Below, one piece after another: positions 1 through 7,695 of a DNA stretch of 17,731 nucleotides. A program made the position numbers and the translations under genes. Source of the stretch: Deltaproteobacteria bacterium (lineage in GTDB: Bacteria > Desulfobacterota > Syntrophia > Syntrophales > UBA5619); assembly GCA_026388345.1 (NCBI GenBank), contig JAPLJY010000080.1, positions 1 through 17,731 of the forward strand, in the 5' to 3' direction. Within the stretch, counting starts at the first letter, position 1; each line of letters opens with the position of its first letter. The notes beneath the pieces are model-generated. The model searched no databases. It was not told where the DNA came from and saw only the letters and a list, made by a program, of their open reading frames with translations.

Positions 1-1
1 G

Positions 2-1159
2 GAAGATTATGGTCCGATGGGGGTCACCTATGACCGGAAGGAGGGGACCGCCCCTTCGTGGGACAATCTCCTCGTGGCGAAATCATCGCTTACGGATCAT
101 TTGATGTGGCAGCTCCGTCTTTCCCGGTTCAGCGAGGATGAGTACCGGATCGGCGAACAGATCATCGGCAACCTGGATCATAACGGCTATCTGGTCGCCA
201 CGCCGGATGAGATTGCCGTCCAGGAGAAGGTGGCGTCCGACTTTGTCGAAGAGGTGTTGAAAAAAGTTCAGGAATTCGATCCCGTCGGGATTGCCGCCCG
301 CGATCTGCGAGAGTGCCTGCTCATCCAGGCGAAGATGACAGGGAGTGCGCGCTCCCTTGTGGAACGGATCATCCTCGATCATCTCCGGGACCTGGAAATC
401 AGGAACTATGCCCATATTGCCCGGAAATTGAAGGCGCCCATCGAAGATATTCTGGCGGCGGTCGTGATCATCATCCATATGGACCCCCACCCGGGAAGCG
501 TCTACAACGAGGAACGCATCCAGGCGATCGTTCCCGATGTCTATGTCTTCAAGAGCGGTGATGATTACAAGATCGTCCTCAACGACGACGGTCTTCCCAG
601 ACTCCGGATCAGCAATTTTTACCGCGAAATCATGGGCGGGATGACAGACGGGGCGAAGAGGGAAAACGGAAAGAGATACATCAAGGAACGGGTGCAGTCG
701 GCGACCTGGCTCATCAAGAGCATTCAGCAGCGTCAAAAGACGATCTACAGGGTTTCCGAGAGCATCGTCCAGTTTCAGAAGGATTATTTCGACCGGGGGA
801 TCGGTTCTCTGAAACCGCTGATCCTGCGGGATATCGCCGATGACGTGGAGATGCACGAATCCACGATCAGCCGGGTGGTGACGAACAAATATATGCATAC
901 TCCGCGGGGTCTCTTCGAACTGAAGTACTTTTTCGGCAGCGGCATCCACAAGACCGGCAGCGACAACGTCTCCTCCAAGAGCGTGCAGGATGATATCCGG
1001 AAGATCATCGGCGAGGAAGATCCGCACAAACCCTTCAGCGATCAGGAAATCGTCAGACGTCTTGGGGTCTCGGGGATAACCATTGCGAGGCGGACGATCG
1101 CAAAATACAGGGATATGATGGGAGTTCTACCCTCATCGAGACGAAAAAAATATTTTTAA
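2..1159 (+). CDS. rpoN: RNA polymerase sigma-54 factor RpoN, C-terminal part (5' end outside window)
   Basis: Sigma-54 directs RNA polymerase to -24/-12 promoters and needs an AAA+ activator to open them. The reading frame is open from base 2, so the N-terminal activator-interacting region lies outside the window; about 385 of the usual 450-500 residues are visible. The core-binding region comes first (LDHNGYL near 170-190, then EFDPVGIAARDL near 274-309). A helix-turn-helix follows at about 827-892 (LRDIADDVEMHESTISRVV). The RpoN box ARRTIAKYRD sits at 1085-1114 and recognises the -24 element. All hallmark C-terminal motifs are intact, so the protein should be functional. It heads an rpoN-hpf-ptsN-hprK-rapZ cluster, the usual arrangement linking sigma-54 to nitrogen-PTS genes. 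An ATG at 17 is in frame but is not the true start. Confidence 0.97.
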   Translation, partial: EDYGPMGVTYDRKEGTAPSWDNLLVAKSSLTDHLMWQLRLSRFSEDEYRIGEQIIGNLDHNGYLVATPDEIAVQEKVASDFVEEVLKKVQEFDPVGIAARDLRECLLIQAKMTGSARSLVERIILDHLRDLEIRNYAHIARKLKAPIEDILAAVVIIIHMDPHPGSVYNEERIQAIVPDVYVFKSGDDYKIVLNDDGLPRLRISNFYREIMGGMTDGAKRENGKRYIKERVQSATWLIKSIQQRQKTIYRVSESIVQFQKDYFDRGIGSLKPLILRDIADDVEMHESTISRVVTNKYMHTPRGLFELKYFFGSGIHKTGSDNVSSKSVQDDIRKIIGEEDPHKPFSDQEIVRRLGVSGITIARRTIAKYRDMMGVLPSSRRKKYF

Positions 1160-1165
1160 AAAACA

Positions 1166-1194
1166 TTGACAAGGCGAATCGATATCCGTATAGT
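1166..1194 (+). promoter_or_regulatory. Sigma-70-type promoter upstream of hpf
   Basis: TTGACA at 1166-1171 and TATAGT at 1189-1194 are separated by exactly 17 bases. The -35 is consensus and the -10 matches five of six positions. It lies just after the rpoN stop and about 80 bases before the hpf start, so hpf and the downstream genes can probably be transcribed independently of rpoN. Confidence 0.75.
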
Positions 1195-1273
1195 CCGCCG
1201 CTTTGCCGATCCGGCGCACCGCCCGGCTTAAACATCGTCGGGAGGGTGAAATTAGAAACGGGAGGAACCGATC

Positions 1274-1810
1274 ATGAAGATTTCCGTGACATTCAGGAAT
1301 GCGGAAGGGGAAAACTGGCAGAAGGAATATGTGGAGGAGAGACTGGAAAAACTGAAGAAATATATCGATAATCCGGTGGATGCCCGGGTCATCCTCTCGG
1401 TCGAAAAATTCCGCAATACGGCGGAGATCAACCTGATGGCCAACGGGTTGAACATCAACAGCAAGGAAGAAGAAAAGGATATGCACCTGGCCATCGACAA
1501 CGCCATCGAAAAGATCGAACGGCAGCTCAAGAAAAGAAAGGAACGGGTCCGCGGTTTCAAGACCAATCCTTCCCGAAGCGGAGAATTCGGCGGAGATTCC
1601 GTGGCCGAAGAGGGCGAGGACTCGACCGATGCCAAAGTGGTTGAGACGCGCAAAATGGTATTGAAACCGATGTCCATCGATGACGCAGTCCTGGAAATGG
1701 AAACCACGAAGAACCGATTTGTGATCTATCGCGATTCTTCTACCGAAGATGTCAATGTGATCTATCGGCGCGAGGATGGAAAATTTGCACTGTTGGAGAT
1801 CGGCCGGTGA
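1274..1810 (+). CDS. hpf: Long-form ribosome hibernation promoting factor (HPF)
   Basis: HPF binds the 30S decoding region in slow growth or stationary phase; the long form also dimerises 70S ribosomes into 100S particles. The 178-residue length fits the long form (short HPF is about 95). Residues 1-95 are the S30AE/YfiA domain (KEYVEERLEKLKKYI, basic helix near 80-93). A variable acidic linker follows (about 96-124). The C-terminal dimerisation domain is at 125-178, with the typical KPMSIDDAVLEM and VNVIYRREDGKFALLEI motifs. The start is supported by GGAGG at 1261-1265, eight bases before the ATG. The N-terminal stretch RNAEGENW differs from the common GRHVEVTD pattern, a mild variation. It sits between rpoN and ptsN as in many proteobacteria, and has its own promoter at 1166-1194. 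Confidence 0.96.
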   Translation: MKISVTFRNAEGENWQKEYVEERLEKLKKYIDNPVDARVILSVEKFRNTAEINLMANGLNINSKEEEKDMHLAIDNAIEKIERQLKKRKERVRGFKTNPSRSGEFGGDSVAEEGEDSTDAKVVETRKMVLKPMSIDDAVLEMETTKNRFVIYRDSSTEDVNVIYRREDGKFALLEIGR

Positions 1811-1827
1811 GGTTTGAGGATGCATGC

Positions 1828-2289
1828 ATGAAAATTACGGAGATGCTCCGGAGGGAGTTTGTTCTTGAGGAGATGAAGGCCCGGAACAAACACGACGCCC
1901 TTGCGGAACTGGCTGGTGTGTTTGCGAAGGGAAAGATCAAAGTAAATCCCGATGCGATGCTCCATGTTCTCCTGGAAAGGGAAAGGTTGGGGAGCACCGG
2001 TATCGGGGACGGGATCGCCATTCCCCACGGCAAAGTCCATGGACTCGATGAGATGGTGGTCTCCTTCGGCAGGAGCCGGGAGGGGATCGAGTTCGAGGCG
2101 ATGGACGGAAGGCCCGTGCATCTCTTTTTTCTGCTGATGGCGCCGGAGAATTCGGCGGGCCAGCATCTCAAGGCCCTGGCAAAGATTTCCCGAATGCTGA
2201 AGGATCCGAACTTCCGGAAAAATCTTCTAAACGCTAAGATGCATGAGGATCTTTTCCGGAGCATCGCCGAAAAAGACGACGAGTGTTGA
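1828..2289 (+). CDS. ptsN: PTS EIIA-like nitrogen regulatory protein PtsN
   Basis: EIIA-Ntr is the terminal phosphate acceptor of the nitrogen PTS (PtsP-NPr-PtsN) and regulates partners such as potassium transport and stress responses by protein contact rather than by carrying sugar. The 153-residue product is the usual length for a single EIIA-fructose/mannitol-type domain. The motif STGIGDGIAIPHGKV contains the phosphoacceptor His (residue 67 from this start). I chose ATG 1828 because GAGG (1816-1819) lies eight bases upstream and MKITEML aligns with typical PtsN N-termini. An in-frame GTG at 1807 overlaps the hpf stop (GTGA) and would add seven residues; translational coupling from it is possible. 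No EIIC or other PTS permease gene is present, which supports a regulatory role. Confidence 0.94.
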   Translation: MKITEMLRREFVLEEMKARNKHDALAELAGVFAKGKIKVNPDAMLHVLLERERLGSTGIGDGIAIPHGKVHGLDEMVVSFGRSREGIEFEAMDGRPVHLFFLLMAPENSAGQHLKALAKISRMLKDPNFRKNLLNAKMHEDLFRSIAEKDDEC

Positions 2290-2316
2290 GCGGAGTTTGG
2301 AGAGGGGAAGGTTCTC

Positions 2317-3159
2317 ATGCGACCCGTTACCGTGAAGGAGGTCCTGGCGTGCGGGGCAAGGCTGGGGATCACGCAAGTCGCGGGACCGGCCGGCAGTTCC
2401 AGGCCCGTGAAGCATGTGTTCCGGTATCCCGTTGAGGCAAACGGCCGGATCCCGAAAGCAACACCTCCTCATGCCATCCTGCTCTTTCCGCCGGCTGTGG
2501 CGGAGAGGAATTTCTGCAACGTACAAAGCGGGCGCCTTTCCCATGTAACCTTCCGGAACATCTCCTGTGTCGCCATATCGGATCAGGAAATACCCTATGA
2601 TTTGCAGAAGTATTCCGAATGGACGGGGACGCCCGTATTCGCATCACGCTACGACCATTCTCTGATCCACAGCCGTCTGATCGGGCTGCTCCGTGAGATG
2701 GGCGAACAAAGGGTTATGGTCCACGGCGTGCTCGTCCGGGTTTTGGGCCGGGGGGTCCTGCTTATGGGCGAAAGCGGAATCGGCAAGACCGCCTCCGGTC
2801 TCTCTCTCATGCATTCGGGCAACCGCTGGGTGGCGGACGATGCCGTTATCCTGGAAGGAAGAGGGGATGCCCTTTACGGCCGGGGCCATGAGAGAACGCG
2901 GGGTTGGATTGCCGTGCGGGGAAGGGGAATTCTGCGGGCGGAAGAGCTGCTGGGAGGGGAAAGACTTCTCGGACAAACCCGCGTGGACGTGATCATCCGT
3001 CTCATCCGTGCATCCGGAAGGGACGAAGATGCCGGAAGGGATGTGTTTCGGGAGTTTGCGGGCGTTTCAATCCCCTGCAAGGATGTCGCGGCGGATGTTG
3101 ATTCCCGGCGGACGGCCGATCGTTTGCTCCATTGCGTCCGCGATCGGCTGACGGCGTAG
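2317..3159 (+). CDS. hprK: HPr kinase/phosphorylase-like protein, diverged
   Basis: HPrK phosphorylates or dephosphorylates a serine of HPr (or NPr-like proteins), coupling carbon status to regulation. The 280-residue product is shorter than the usual 305-330. The N-terminal domain covers residues 1-125. The catalytic domain shows VHGVLVRVLGRGVLLM with the conserved His136, a Walker A loop GESGIGKT (151-158) and WVADDAV (171-177), all at the expected spacing. Family hallmarks then weaken: the signature normally close to EIRGLGI reads AVRGRGI (199-205), and the C-terminal segment usually containing IPVRPGRNLA and the MNFR helix is replaced by SIPCKDVAADVDSRRTADRL. Kinase activity is plausible; phosphorylase activity or hexamer assembly is doubtful. 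A GGAGAGGGG tract lies a few bases before the ATG. The neighbours (ptsN, rapZ) support the assignment. No HPr gene is in the window. Confidence 0.85.
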   Translation: MRPVTVKEVLACGARLGITQVAGPAGSSRPVKHVFRYPVEANGRIPKATPPHAILLFPPAVAERNFCNVQSGRLSHVTFRNISCVAISDQEIPYDLQKYSEWTGTPVFASRYDHSLIHSRLIGLLREMGEQRVMVHGVLVRVLGRGVLLMGESGIGKTASGLSLMHSGNRWVADDAVILEGRGDALYGRGHERTRGWIAVRGRGILRAEELLGGERLLGQTRVDVIIRLIRASGRDEDAGRDVFREFAGVSIPCKDVAADVDSRRTADRLLHCVRDRLTA

Positions 3160-3248
3160 CGTTCTGATCGGGAAGAAACCGGGGGGTATATTCCCGGATG
3201 CGCACGGTTGCGAAAGAGGGTGTGCGGATCCGGTCGAGGAGGGACGGG

Positions 3249-4115
3249 ATGAAGCAGTTGCGCGTGGTGATCATCACGGGGCTGTCCGGTTCCGGCAAGA
3301 GCACCGCCCTGCGGGCGCTGGAGGACATCGGTTTTTTCTGTGTCGACAACCTGCCGGTGGTTCTCCTGCCGAAGTTTCTGGAGATTCAGTCCGACCCGGC
3401 CAAAGAGATCGCAAAGGTTGCGATGGTCATGGATCTCAGGGAGCGGGGATTACTGGAAAAATACCCGCGGATCTTCACCCGGCTCAAGGAAAAAGGCTAT
3501 AAGATCGAGATCCTCTTTTTCGATGCCGCCGACGAGGCGATCCTGCAACGTTTCAGCGAGACGAGGAGGTCGCATCCCCTCGCGCCGCGCGGTTCCCTCA
3601 TGGACGGCATCCGCCTGGAGAGGGCAAAACTTGCCTCGTTGAAGCAGATGGCCGATAAGGTCGTCGACACCACCTCCTGCAACGTCCATCAGCTCAAGGA
3701 TATCGTTCAGCAACATTTCCTTGGATCGACTTCGGGGAGACGTCTTGTGATCCATGTGACCTCGTTCGGATACCGCTACGGGCTGCCGGCCGACGCCGAC
3801 ATGGTCATGGACGTCCGTTTCCTGCCCAATCCCCATTTCGTGGAGGAGTTGCGCCGCTTCAACGGCCATGACAGCCGGGTGCGCGATTATGTGCTGGAAT
3901 CGGAAGACAGCCGGACCTTTGTCGCGAAATTGTTCGATCTGATGGCGTTTCTGATCCCCCTCTACGAGAAGGAGGGCAAGTCCCGTTTCAACATTGCCCT
4001 CGGCTGCACCGGCGGCCATCACCGCTCCGTCGTCATGGCCAATCTCCTGGGCGCCTACTTTGAAGACAAAGGCTATTTTGTGAATATATCCCACCGCGAC
4101 ATCGGGAAATCTTAA
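3249..4115 (+). CDS. rapZ: RapZ/YvcJ-family P-loop nucleotide-binding regulatory protein
   Basis: RapZ-family proteins bind nucleotides. In enterobacteria RapZ delivers the sRNA GlmZ to RNase E to tune amino-sugar synthesis; in Firmicutes YvcJ affects competence. The 288-residue product matches the family length. The Walker A loop GLSGSGKS is at residues 11-18 and the following segment [13 protein letters not shown] is typical. The C-terminal domain carries the signature GCTGGHHRS (252-260). The lysine/arginine-rich tail used by E. coli RapZ for RNA binding is absent: the protein ends at [13 protein letters not shown], so GlmZ-type regulation should not be assumed. I chose ATG 3249 because GAGGAGGG (3236-3243) lies five bases upstream; an in-frame ATG at 3198 has a weaker site. 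Its TAA overlaps the stop of the convergent peptidase gene. Confidence 0.94.
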   Translation: MKQLRVVIITGLSGSGKSTALRALEDIGFFCVDNLPVVLLPKFLEIQSDPAKEIAKVAMVMDLRERGLLEKYPRIFTRLKEKGYKIEILFFDAADEAILQRFSETRRSHPLAPRGSLMDGIRLERAKLASLKQMADKVVDTTSCNVHQLKDIVQQHFLGSTSGRRLVIHVTSFGYRYGLPADADMVMDVRFLPNPHFVEELRRFNGHDSRVRDYVLESEDSRTFVAKLFDLMAFLIPLYEKEGKSRFNIALGCTGGHHRSVVMANLLGAYFEDKGYFVNISHRDIGKS

Positions 4116-5440
4116 TAACTGACCTCCAGCTTCTTCGCTACATTGTCGGCGATCCAGTGGGGATCCCACCATTCCCGGGGATCGACAAACTGGCCGCGGA
4201 CCGCCACGCCGAAGTGGAGGTGATCCCCGCCGGCAAGACCCGTCGCACCGGACAGGCCGATGACCTCTCCCCGCTTTACGGTCTGGTCCGGCTTGACCTG
4301 GATGCCGCTCATGTGGGCATAGAGGGTCGAGAGGCCCATCCCGTGGTCGATGACGACGGCGTTTCCATAGATTCCAAGAGGTCCGGTGAAACGGACGATG
4401 CCGTTGTTGGCGGCCTCGATCGGGGCATGGACGAGGGATGCGAGATCGACGCCGATGTGGAGGCTTTCACCCACCGGCTTTCCGCCATAGAAATAGGTCC
4501 GGCTATCGCCGAAGAGGGCCATGGGGGCGGCGTTTTTCATTCGGAGAAAGGTGTCCTGCCAGAGCGGCCGGGGTTCCGATTTCAGACAGGCGGACTGAAT
4601 CGTTTTGAGATTGTCGGCGCGAAGCATGGTGTTCACATAGATAAAGGTTTCGATGGGCGTTTTCCCCCGCAGATCAGGGATCGACGCCTGGAATTCGGGC
4701 ATCTTCTGCCCGAGAAAGCTGTCCGTAAGGACCATCTTGTCGCTGCGGAACTTCCGCTTCTGGATCAGGGCGGGGATGCCGCTTGCGGTCTCGTTTCCGG
4801 CCTGATCCCGCGCCAGGATGCGGATCTGCGGGACCCCGGAGGTCGCCTCCAGCGGAAGGGCGAAGTAGGCCGCATAACCGGGTTTTCCGGCCAGCGTGAC
4901 CGGATAGGCGGGATAGAAGAGGTTGCCGACCTGGACGCCCGTCCGAAGGGCCGCCTCCGACAGGCGATAGGCGACGACGCAGGTTCCTCCGGGATTGATG
5001 TGGTTCTGCGTATTGAGCTGGAAGATCTGGGGCGGCAGGGAATCGATCGTGACCGGGCGCGTCACCGTGATCTGGTTCTTCCAAAGGGAGTGATCGACGG
5101 CGGTGAGGGTCAGGATGGCCGGTCCGTCGTGGAGTTTCAGGGCAGCGGCGTCCACGGTGACCGAAATCGCCTTGCGACTGACGCCCGCCTCCGGGTAGTC
5201 GATGGTGGAGAGAACACGGGGTTGGTTGTCCTGGGTGATCACGATTTCCGTATGGCCAAGACCCCGGCCGGAATCGGAAAAGGTGACAGTCAGGTCCTTC
5301 CGAAGGCCGATGACGGCAGAATCTGCGCCGATCTCCACGACAGGTTTGCCTCTCTCCCCGATGTTGAAAAAAAACCACCCGCCTCCTCCCGCGAGCAGCA
5401 GGACGAGACAACCGACGATATACCAGAATCTCTTTTGCAT
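4112..5440 (-). CDS. Membrane-anchored M23 (LytM-type) zinc metallopeptidase
   Basis: M23 peptidases cleave peptide cross-links in peptidoglycan. Numbering from ATG 5440 gives 442 residues: a single N-terminal hydrophobic anchor (about 6-25, [20 protein letters not shown]), a long periplasmic part with beta-rich, Ig-like segments (about 30-230), and a C-terminal LytM domain (about 320-430). The zinc and catalytic residues are all present: HIGVD (His328, Asp332), YAHMS (His376) and HLHF (His407, His409). It should therefore be an active hydrolase rather than a degenerate activator such as EnvC. I chose the 5440 start because a GAGGAGGA site precedes it; a start at 5500 would place 20 extra residues before the anchor. 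It faces rapZ tail to tail with a 4-bp overlap (4112-4115). A promoter candidate for it lies at 5472-5500. Confidence 0.92.
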   Translation of the reverse strand: MQKRFWYIVGCLVLLLAGGGGWFFFNIGERGKPVVEIGADSAVIGLRKDLTVTFSDSGRGLGHTEIVITQDNQPRVLSTIDYPEAGVSRKAISVTVDAAALKLHDGPAILTLTAVDHSLWKNQITVTRPVTIDSLPPQIFQLNTQNHINPGGTCVVAYRLSEAALRTGVQVGNLFYPAYPVTLAGKPGYAAYFALPLEATSGVPQIRILARDQAGNETASGIPALIQKRKFRSDKMVLTDSFLGQKMPEFQASIPDLRGKTPIETFIYVNTMLRADNLKTIQSACLKSEPRPLWQDTFLRMKNAAPMALFGDSRTYFYGGKPVGESLHIGVDLASLVHAPIEAANNGIVRFTGPLGIYGNAVVIDHGMGLSTLYAHMSGIQVKPDQTVKRGEVIGLSGATGLAGGDHLHFGVAVRGQFVDPREWWDPHWIADNVAKKLEVSY

Positions 5441-5471
5441 GGCCTGCCTTCCTCCTCGATGAACTGGATGC

Positions 5472-5500
5472 GGTATAGCCACTTTGCGGATGCATTGCAA
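5472..5500 (-). promoter_or_regulatory. Candidate sigma-70 promoter for the M23 peptidase gene
   Basis: On the minus strand TTGCAA (5500-5495) and TATACC (5477-5472) are spaced by 17 bases, about 30 bases before the chosen ATG at 5440. Each hexamer matches four of six consensus positions. It is divergent to the coaBC promoter candidate. Confidence 0.5.
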
Positions 5501-5537
5501 GGCGAAAAACCATCACCGGCGGGGAGCCATGAATTCC

Positions 5538-5566
5538 TTGATCTTGTGAGGCATCCTTGCTATAAG
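5538..5566 (+). promoter_or_regulatory. Candidate sigma-70 promoter for coaBC
   Basis: TTGATC (5538-5543) and TATAAG (5561-5566) are separated by 17 bases, 29 bases before the coaBC ATG. The -10 matches five of six positions and the -35 four of six. Nothing else in the divergent gap looks as good for this strand. Confidence 0.55.
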
Positions 5567-5595
5567 TTATCATCACTTGTGAGGGGACCCCTGAA

Positions 5596-6807
5596 ATGCT
5601 GAAGGACAGAAAAGTCGTTCTGGGCGTAACCGGCGGCATTGCCGCCTACAAGGCAGCGGAGCTGGTCCGGGAGCTGGTCCGGCGCGGGGCGAAGGTCCGG
5701 GTTGTCATGACCGACCATGCCTGCAAGTTCGTCACGCCGCTTACCTTCGAGACCCTGTCGGGAAATCCGGTCGCAACGGACCTGTTTTGGGTACCGGGGG
5801 AGTTCGAAATCGGCCACATCGCGCTTGCCGAATTCGCCGAACTGGTCGTCATCGCACCCGCGACGGCAAACATCATCGGCAAGATGGCCGCGGGTCTCGC
5901 CGACGACCTCCTGACCACGGTCCTGCTGGCCACGGAGGCGCCCGTTCTCATCTGTCCGGCGATGAACGCAAAGATGTATGCAAATAAAATTGTTCAGGAC
6001 AACCTTACCGGGCTGGTTTCCCGCGGCCATGCCGTTCTGGAGCCGGGATACGGCGAACTGGCCTGCCGGGCCGAAGGGCGGGGACGGCTTGCCGAGCCGC
6101 TGGAGATCGCGGAGGAGATCGAGTCGATTCTGACGGTGAAGGATCTCCAGGACGAACGGATCCTTGTGACGGCCGGACCGACGCAGGAGCCCTTCGATCC
6201 GGTACGGTTCATCAGCAACTACTCCTCCGGAAAGATGGGGTACGCGCTGGCCGTGACGGCAAGGCGGCGGGGAGCGACCGTGACGCTGGTCAGCGGTCCC
6301 ACTGCGCTGGCCGTTCCGCAGGGCGTCACGTTCGTTCCGGTCGGGACGGCCGTCGAGATGCGGGACGCCGTTCTGGACCGCCTGGAGGAGACCACGGTGG
6401 TGATCAAGGCCGCCGCGGTGGCCGATTACCGGCCCGAGTTCTGCGAACCGGAGAAGATCAAGAAGGGGGAAGGCCCCCTGACCATCCACCTGGAGCGGAC
6501 CCCGGACATCCTCTCCGAGATCGCCCGCCGGAAGGGCGACCGTATCGTGGTCGGGTTCGCGATGGAATCGGAACACCTGATCGAACATGCCCGGACAAAG
6601 CTCATCGAAAAGGGGATGGATTTCATCGTGGCCAACGACGTCACCGAACCCGGGGCCGGCTTCCAAGGCGATACGAACGTGATCCACATTTTGGACCGGG
6701 AGGGGGTGGAATCGTTTCCGCTGATGGACAAGCGGGATGTGGCCGGCGTCATCCTCGACCGGGTGAAGAAGATCCGGGAAAGCAGAGGGATTCGGGATGG
6801 ACGCTGA
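5596..6807 (+). CDS. coaBC: Bifunctional phosphopantothenoylcysteine decarboxylase / phosphopantothenate-cysteine ligase
   Basis: This enzyme makes 4'-phosphopantetheine for coenzyme A: CoaB joins cysteine to 4'-phosphopantothenate using CTP, and CoaC decarboxylates the product with FMN. The 403-residue length is normal for the fused cytoplasmic enzyme. The CoaC domain (about 1-180) has VTGGIAAYKA, the active-site His74 (IGHIALA), PAMN (121-124) and Cys157 in the substrate flap (GELACRAEGRGRLAEP). The CoaB domain (about 187-395) has TAGPTQEPFDPVRFISNYSSGKMG, AAVADYRP (273-280), the KIKK lysines (287-290) and VANDV. All catalytic residues expected from the E. coli enzyme are present. GAGGGG (5581-5586) precedes the ATG. 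The last 11 bases overlap the next gene, so the two are probably co-transcribed. Confidence 0.97.
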   Translation: MLKDRKVVLGVTGGIAAYKAAELVRELVRRGAKVRVVMTDHACKFVTPLTFETLSGNPVATDLFWVPGEFEIGHIALAEFAELVVIAPATANIIGKMAAGLADDLLTTVLLATEAPVLICPAMNAKMYANKIVQDNLTGLVSRGHAVLEPGYGELACRAEGRGRLAEPLEIAEEIESILTVKDLQDERILVTAGPTQEPFDPVRFISNYSSGKMGYALAVTARRRGATVTLVSGPTALAVPQGVTFVPVGTAVEMRDAVLDRLEETTVVIKAAAVADYRPEFCEPEKIKKGEGPLTIHLERTPDILSEIARRKGDRIVVGFAMESEHLIEHARTKLIEKGMDFIVANDVTEPGAGFQGDTNVIHILDREGVESFPLMDKRDVAGVILDRVKKIRESRGIRDGR

Positions 6808-7528
6808 GGCGCAACCCCGGGAAGAACTCCTCGGGCTGGTTCGGTCGCTCACGGAGAGACTGCGCGTGGACGGGGAGTTGGGGAAACCCATCTCCTATCT
6901 CTCCTCGGGAAGGTTGGATATTGCGGCGACTGATGCTCCGGAGCCGACACCGGCGGCCTCGATCGGCGGGAATCCCTCCGGTCTGGAAGCGGTCCGGACG
7001 GAATTAGGAGACTGCCGGCGCTGTCCCCTCGGCGACCTCCGTCACAGGCTCGTTTTCGGCGAGGGGAATCCCCATGCGGAGCTGGTCTTTGTCGGTGAGG
7101 CGCCCGGGGCGGATGAGGACGCCCAGGGAAGGCCGTTTGTCGGCCGCGCGGGGCAGTTGCTCACGAAGATCATCGTTGCGATGGGGCTGAAACGCGAGGA
7201 GGTCTACATCTGCAACATCATCAAGTGCCGCCCGCCGGGGAACCGGAATCCACAGCCGGAGGAGATCTCCGCCTGTGAACCGTTTCTGATCCGGCAGCTC
7301 GAGGCGATCCGTCCCCGGGTAATCTGCGCCCTCGGAAGCTTTGCGGCGCATACCCTGCTGAAATCGGAGGCGCCCATCACCGTCCTGCGCGGGCGGTTCC
7401 ACAGCTATCAGGGGATACCCCTGATGCCGACCTATCACCCGGCCTACCTGCTGCGGAATCCCGGGGCGAAAAAACAGGTCTGGGAGGATGTCCGGACGAT
7501 CATGAAGGTGCTCCGGGAAGGGACATGA
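6797..7528 (+). CDS. Family 4 uracil-DNA glycosylase with a [4Fe-4S] cluster
   Basis: Family 4 UDGs remove uracil produced by cytosine deamination and start base-excision repair. The 243-residue product has a variable, proline-rich N-terminal extension (about 1-65). The catalytic domain follows: [20 protein letters not shown] (100-119), containing the water-activating motif, and HPAYLLR (214-220), the uracil-contact motif. Four cysteines at 73, 76, 144 and 160 sit in the C-x2-C ... [10 protein letters not shown] ... C arrangement that binds the iron-sulfur cluster. The start ATG lies inside the end of coaBC (11-bp overlap) with GAGGG seven bases upstream, suggesting coupled translation. N-terminal extensions of this sort occur in many bacterial homologues also described as phage-polymerase-like. 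A REP-like element follows the gene. Confidence 0.95.
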   Translation: MDAEAQPREELLGLVRSLTERLRVDGELGKPISYLSSGRLDIAATDAPEPTPAASIGGNPSGLEAVRTELGDCRRCPLGDLRHRLVFGEGNPHAELVFVGEAPGADEDAQGRPFVGRAGQLLTKIIVAMGLKREEVYICNIIKCRPPGNRNPQPEEISACEPFLIRQLEAIRPRVICALGSFAAHTLLKSEAPITVLRGRFHSYQGIPLMPTYHPAYLLRNPGAKKQVWEDVRTIMKVLREGT

Positions 7529-7575
7529 CATGGATGAATCTCTTTTGGTCCGTTCCCCGATGCTTGCCTCGCTCA

Positions 7576-7641
7576 TGTCATTCCCGAGAAAGCGGGAATC
7601 CAGGAAAAGAAACTGGATTCCGTGTCAAGCACGGAATGACA
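7576..7641. repeat. REP-like palindromic element (66 bp)
   Basis: The ends are perfect 9-bp inverted repeats, TGTCATTCC (7576-7584) and GGAATGACA (7633-7641). Three perfect hairpin arms lie inside: ATTCCCG/CGGGAAT (7580-7586 with 7593-7599), GAATCCAG/CTGGATTC (7596-7603 with 7613-7620) and ATTCCGTG/CACGGAAT (7617-7624 with 7630-7637). The arms overlap, so alternative cloverleaf or long-hairpin folds are possible. The pattern resembles dispersed REP elements common in proteobacteria, which are often mobilised by REP-associated tyrosine transposases. Only one copy is in the window. It may also act as a terminator or mRNA stabiliser after the glycosylase gene. Confidence 0.8.
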
Positions 7642-7695
7642 TCCAATACCCCGCTGCTGGCAGCCGGGTAGTTTATGGAAGGAAGGTCCTGTGAA

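Noticed and set aside
83..1027. Long minus-strand ORF opposite rpoN.
   Set aside because: Antisense shadow of a clear sigma-54 gene in GC-rich DNA; the peptide has no recognisable motif.
4157..5602. 481-codon plus-strand ORF opposite the M23 peptidase.
   Set aside because: Shadow frame: the minus strand has a complete peptidase with all zinc ligands, an anchor and a ribosome-binding site.
5560..6891. 443-codon minus-strand ORF opposite coaBC.
   Set aside because: Antisense shadow; coaBC on the plus strand carries every catalytic motif.
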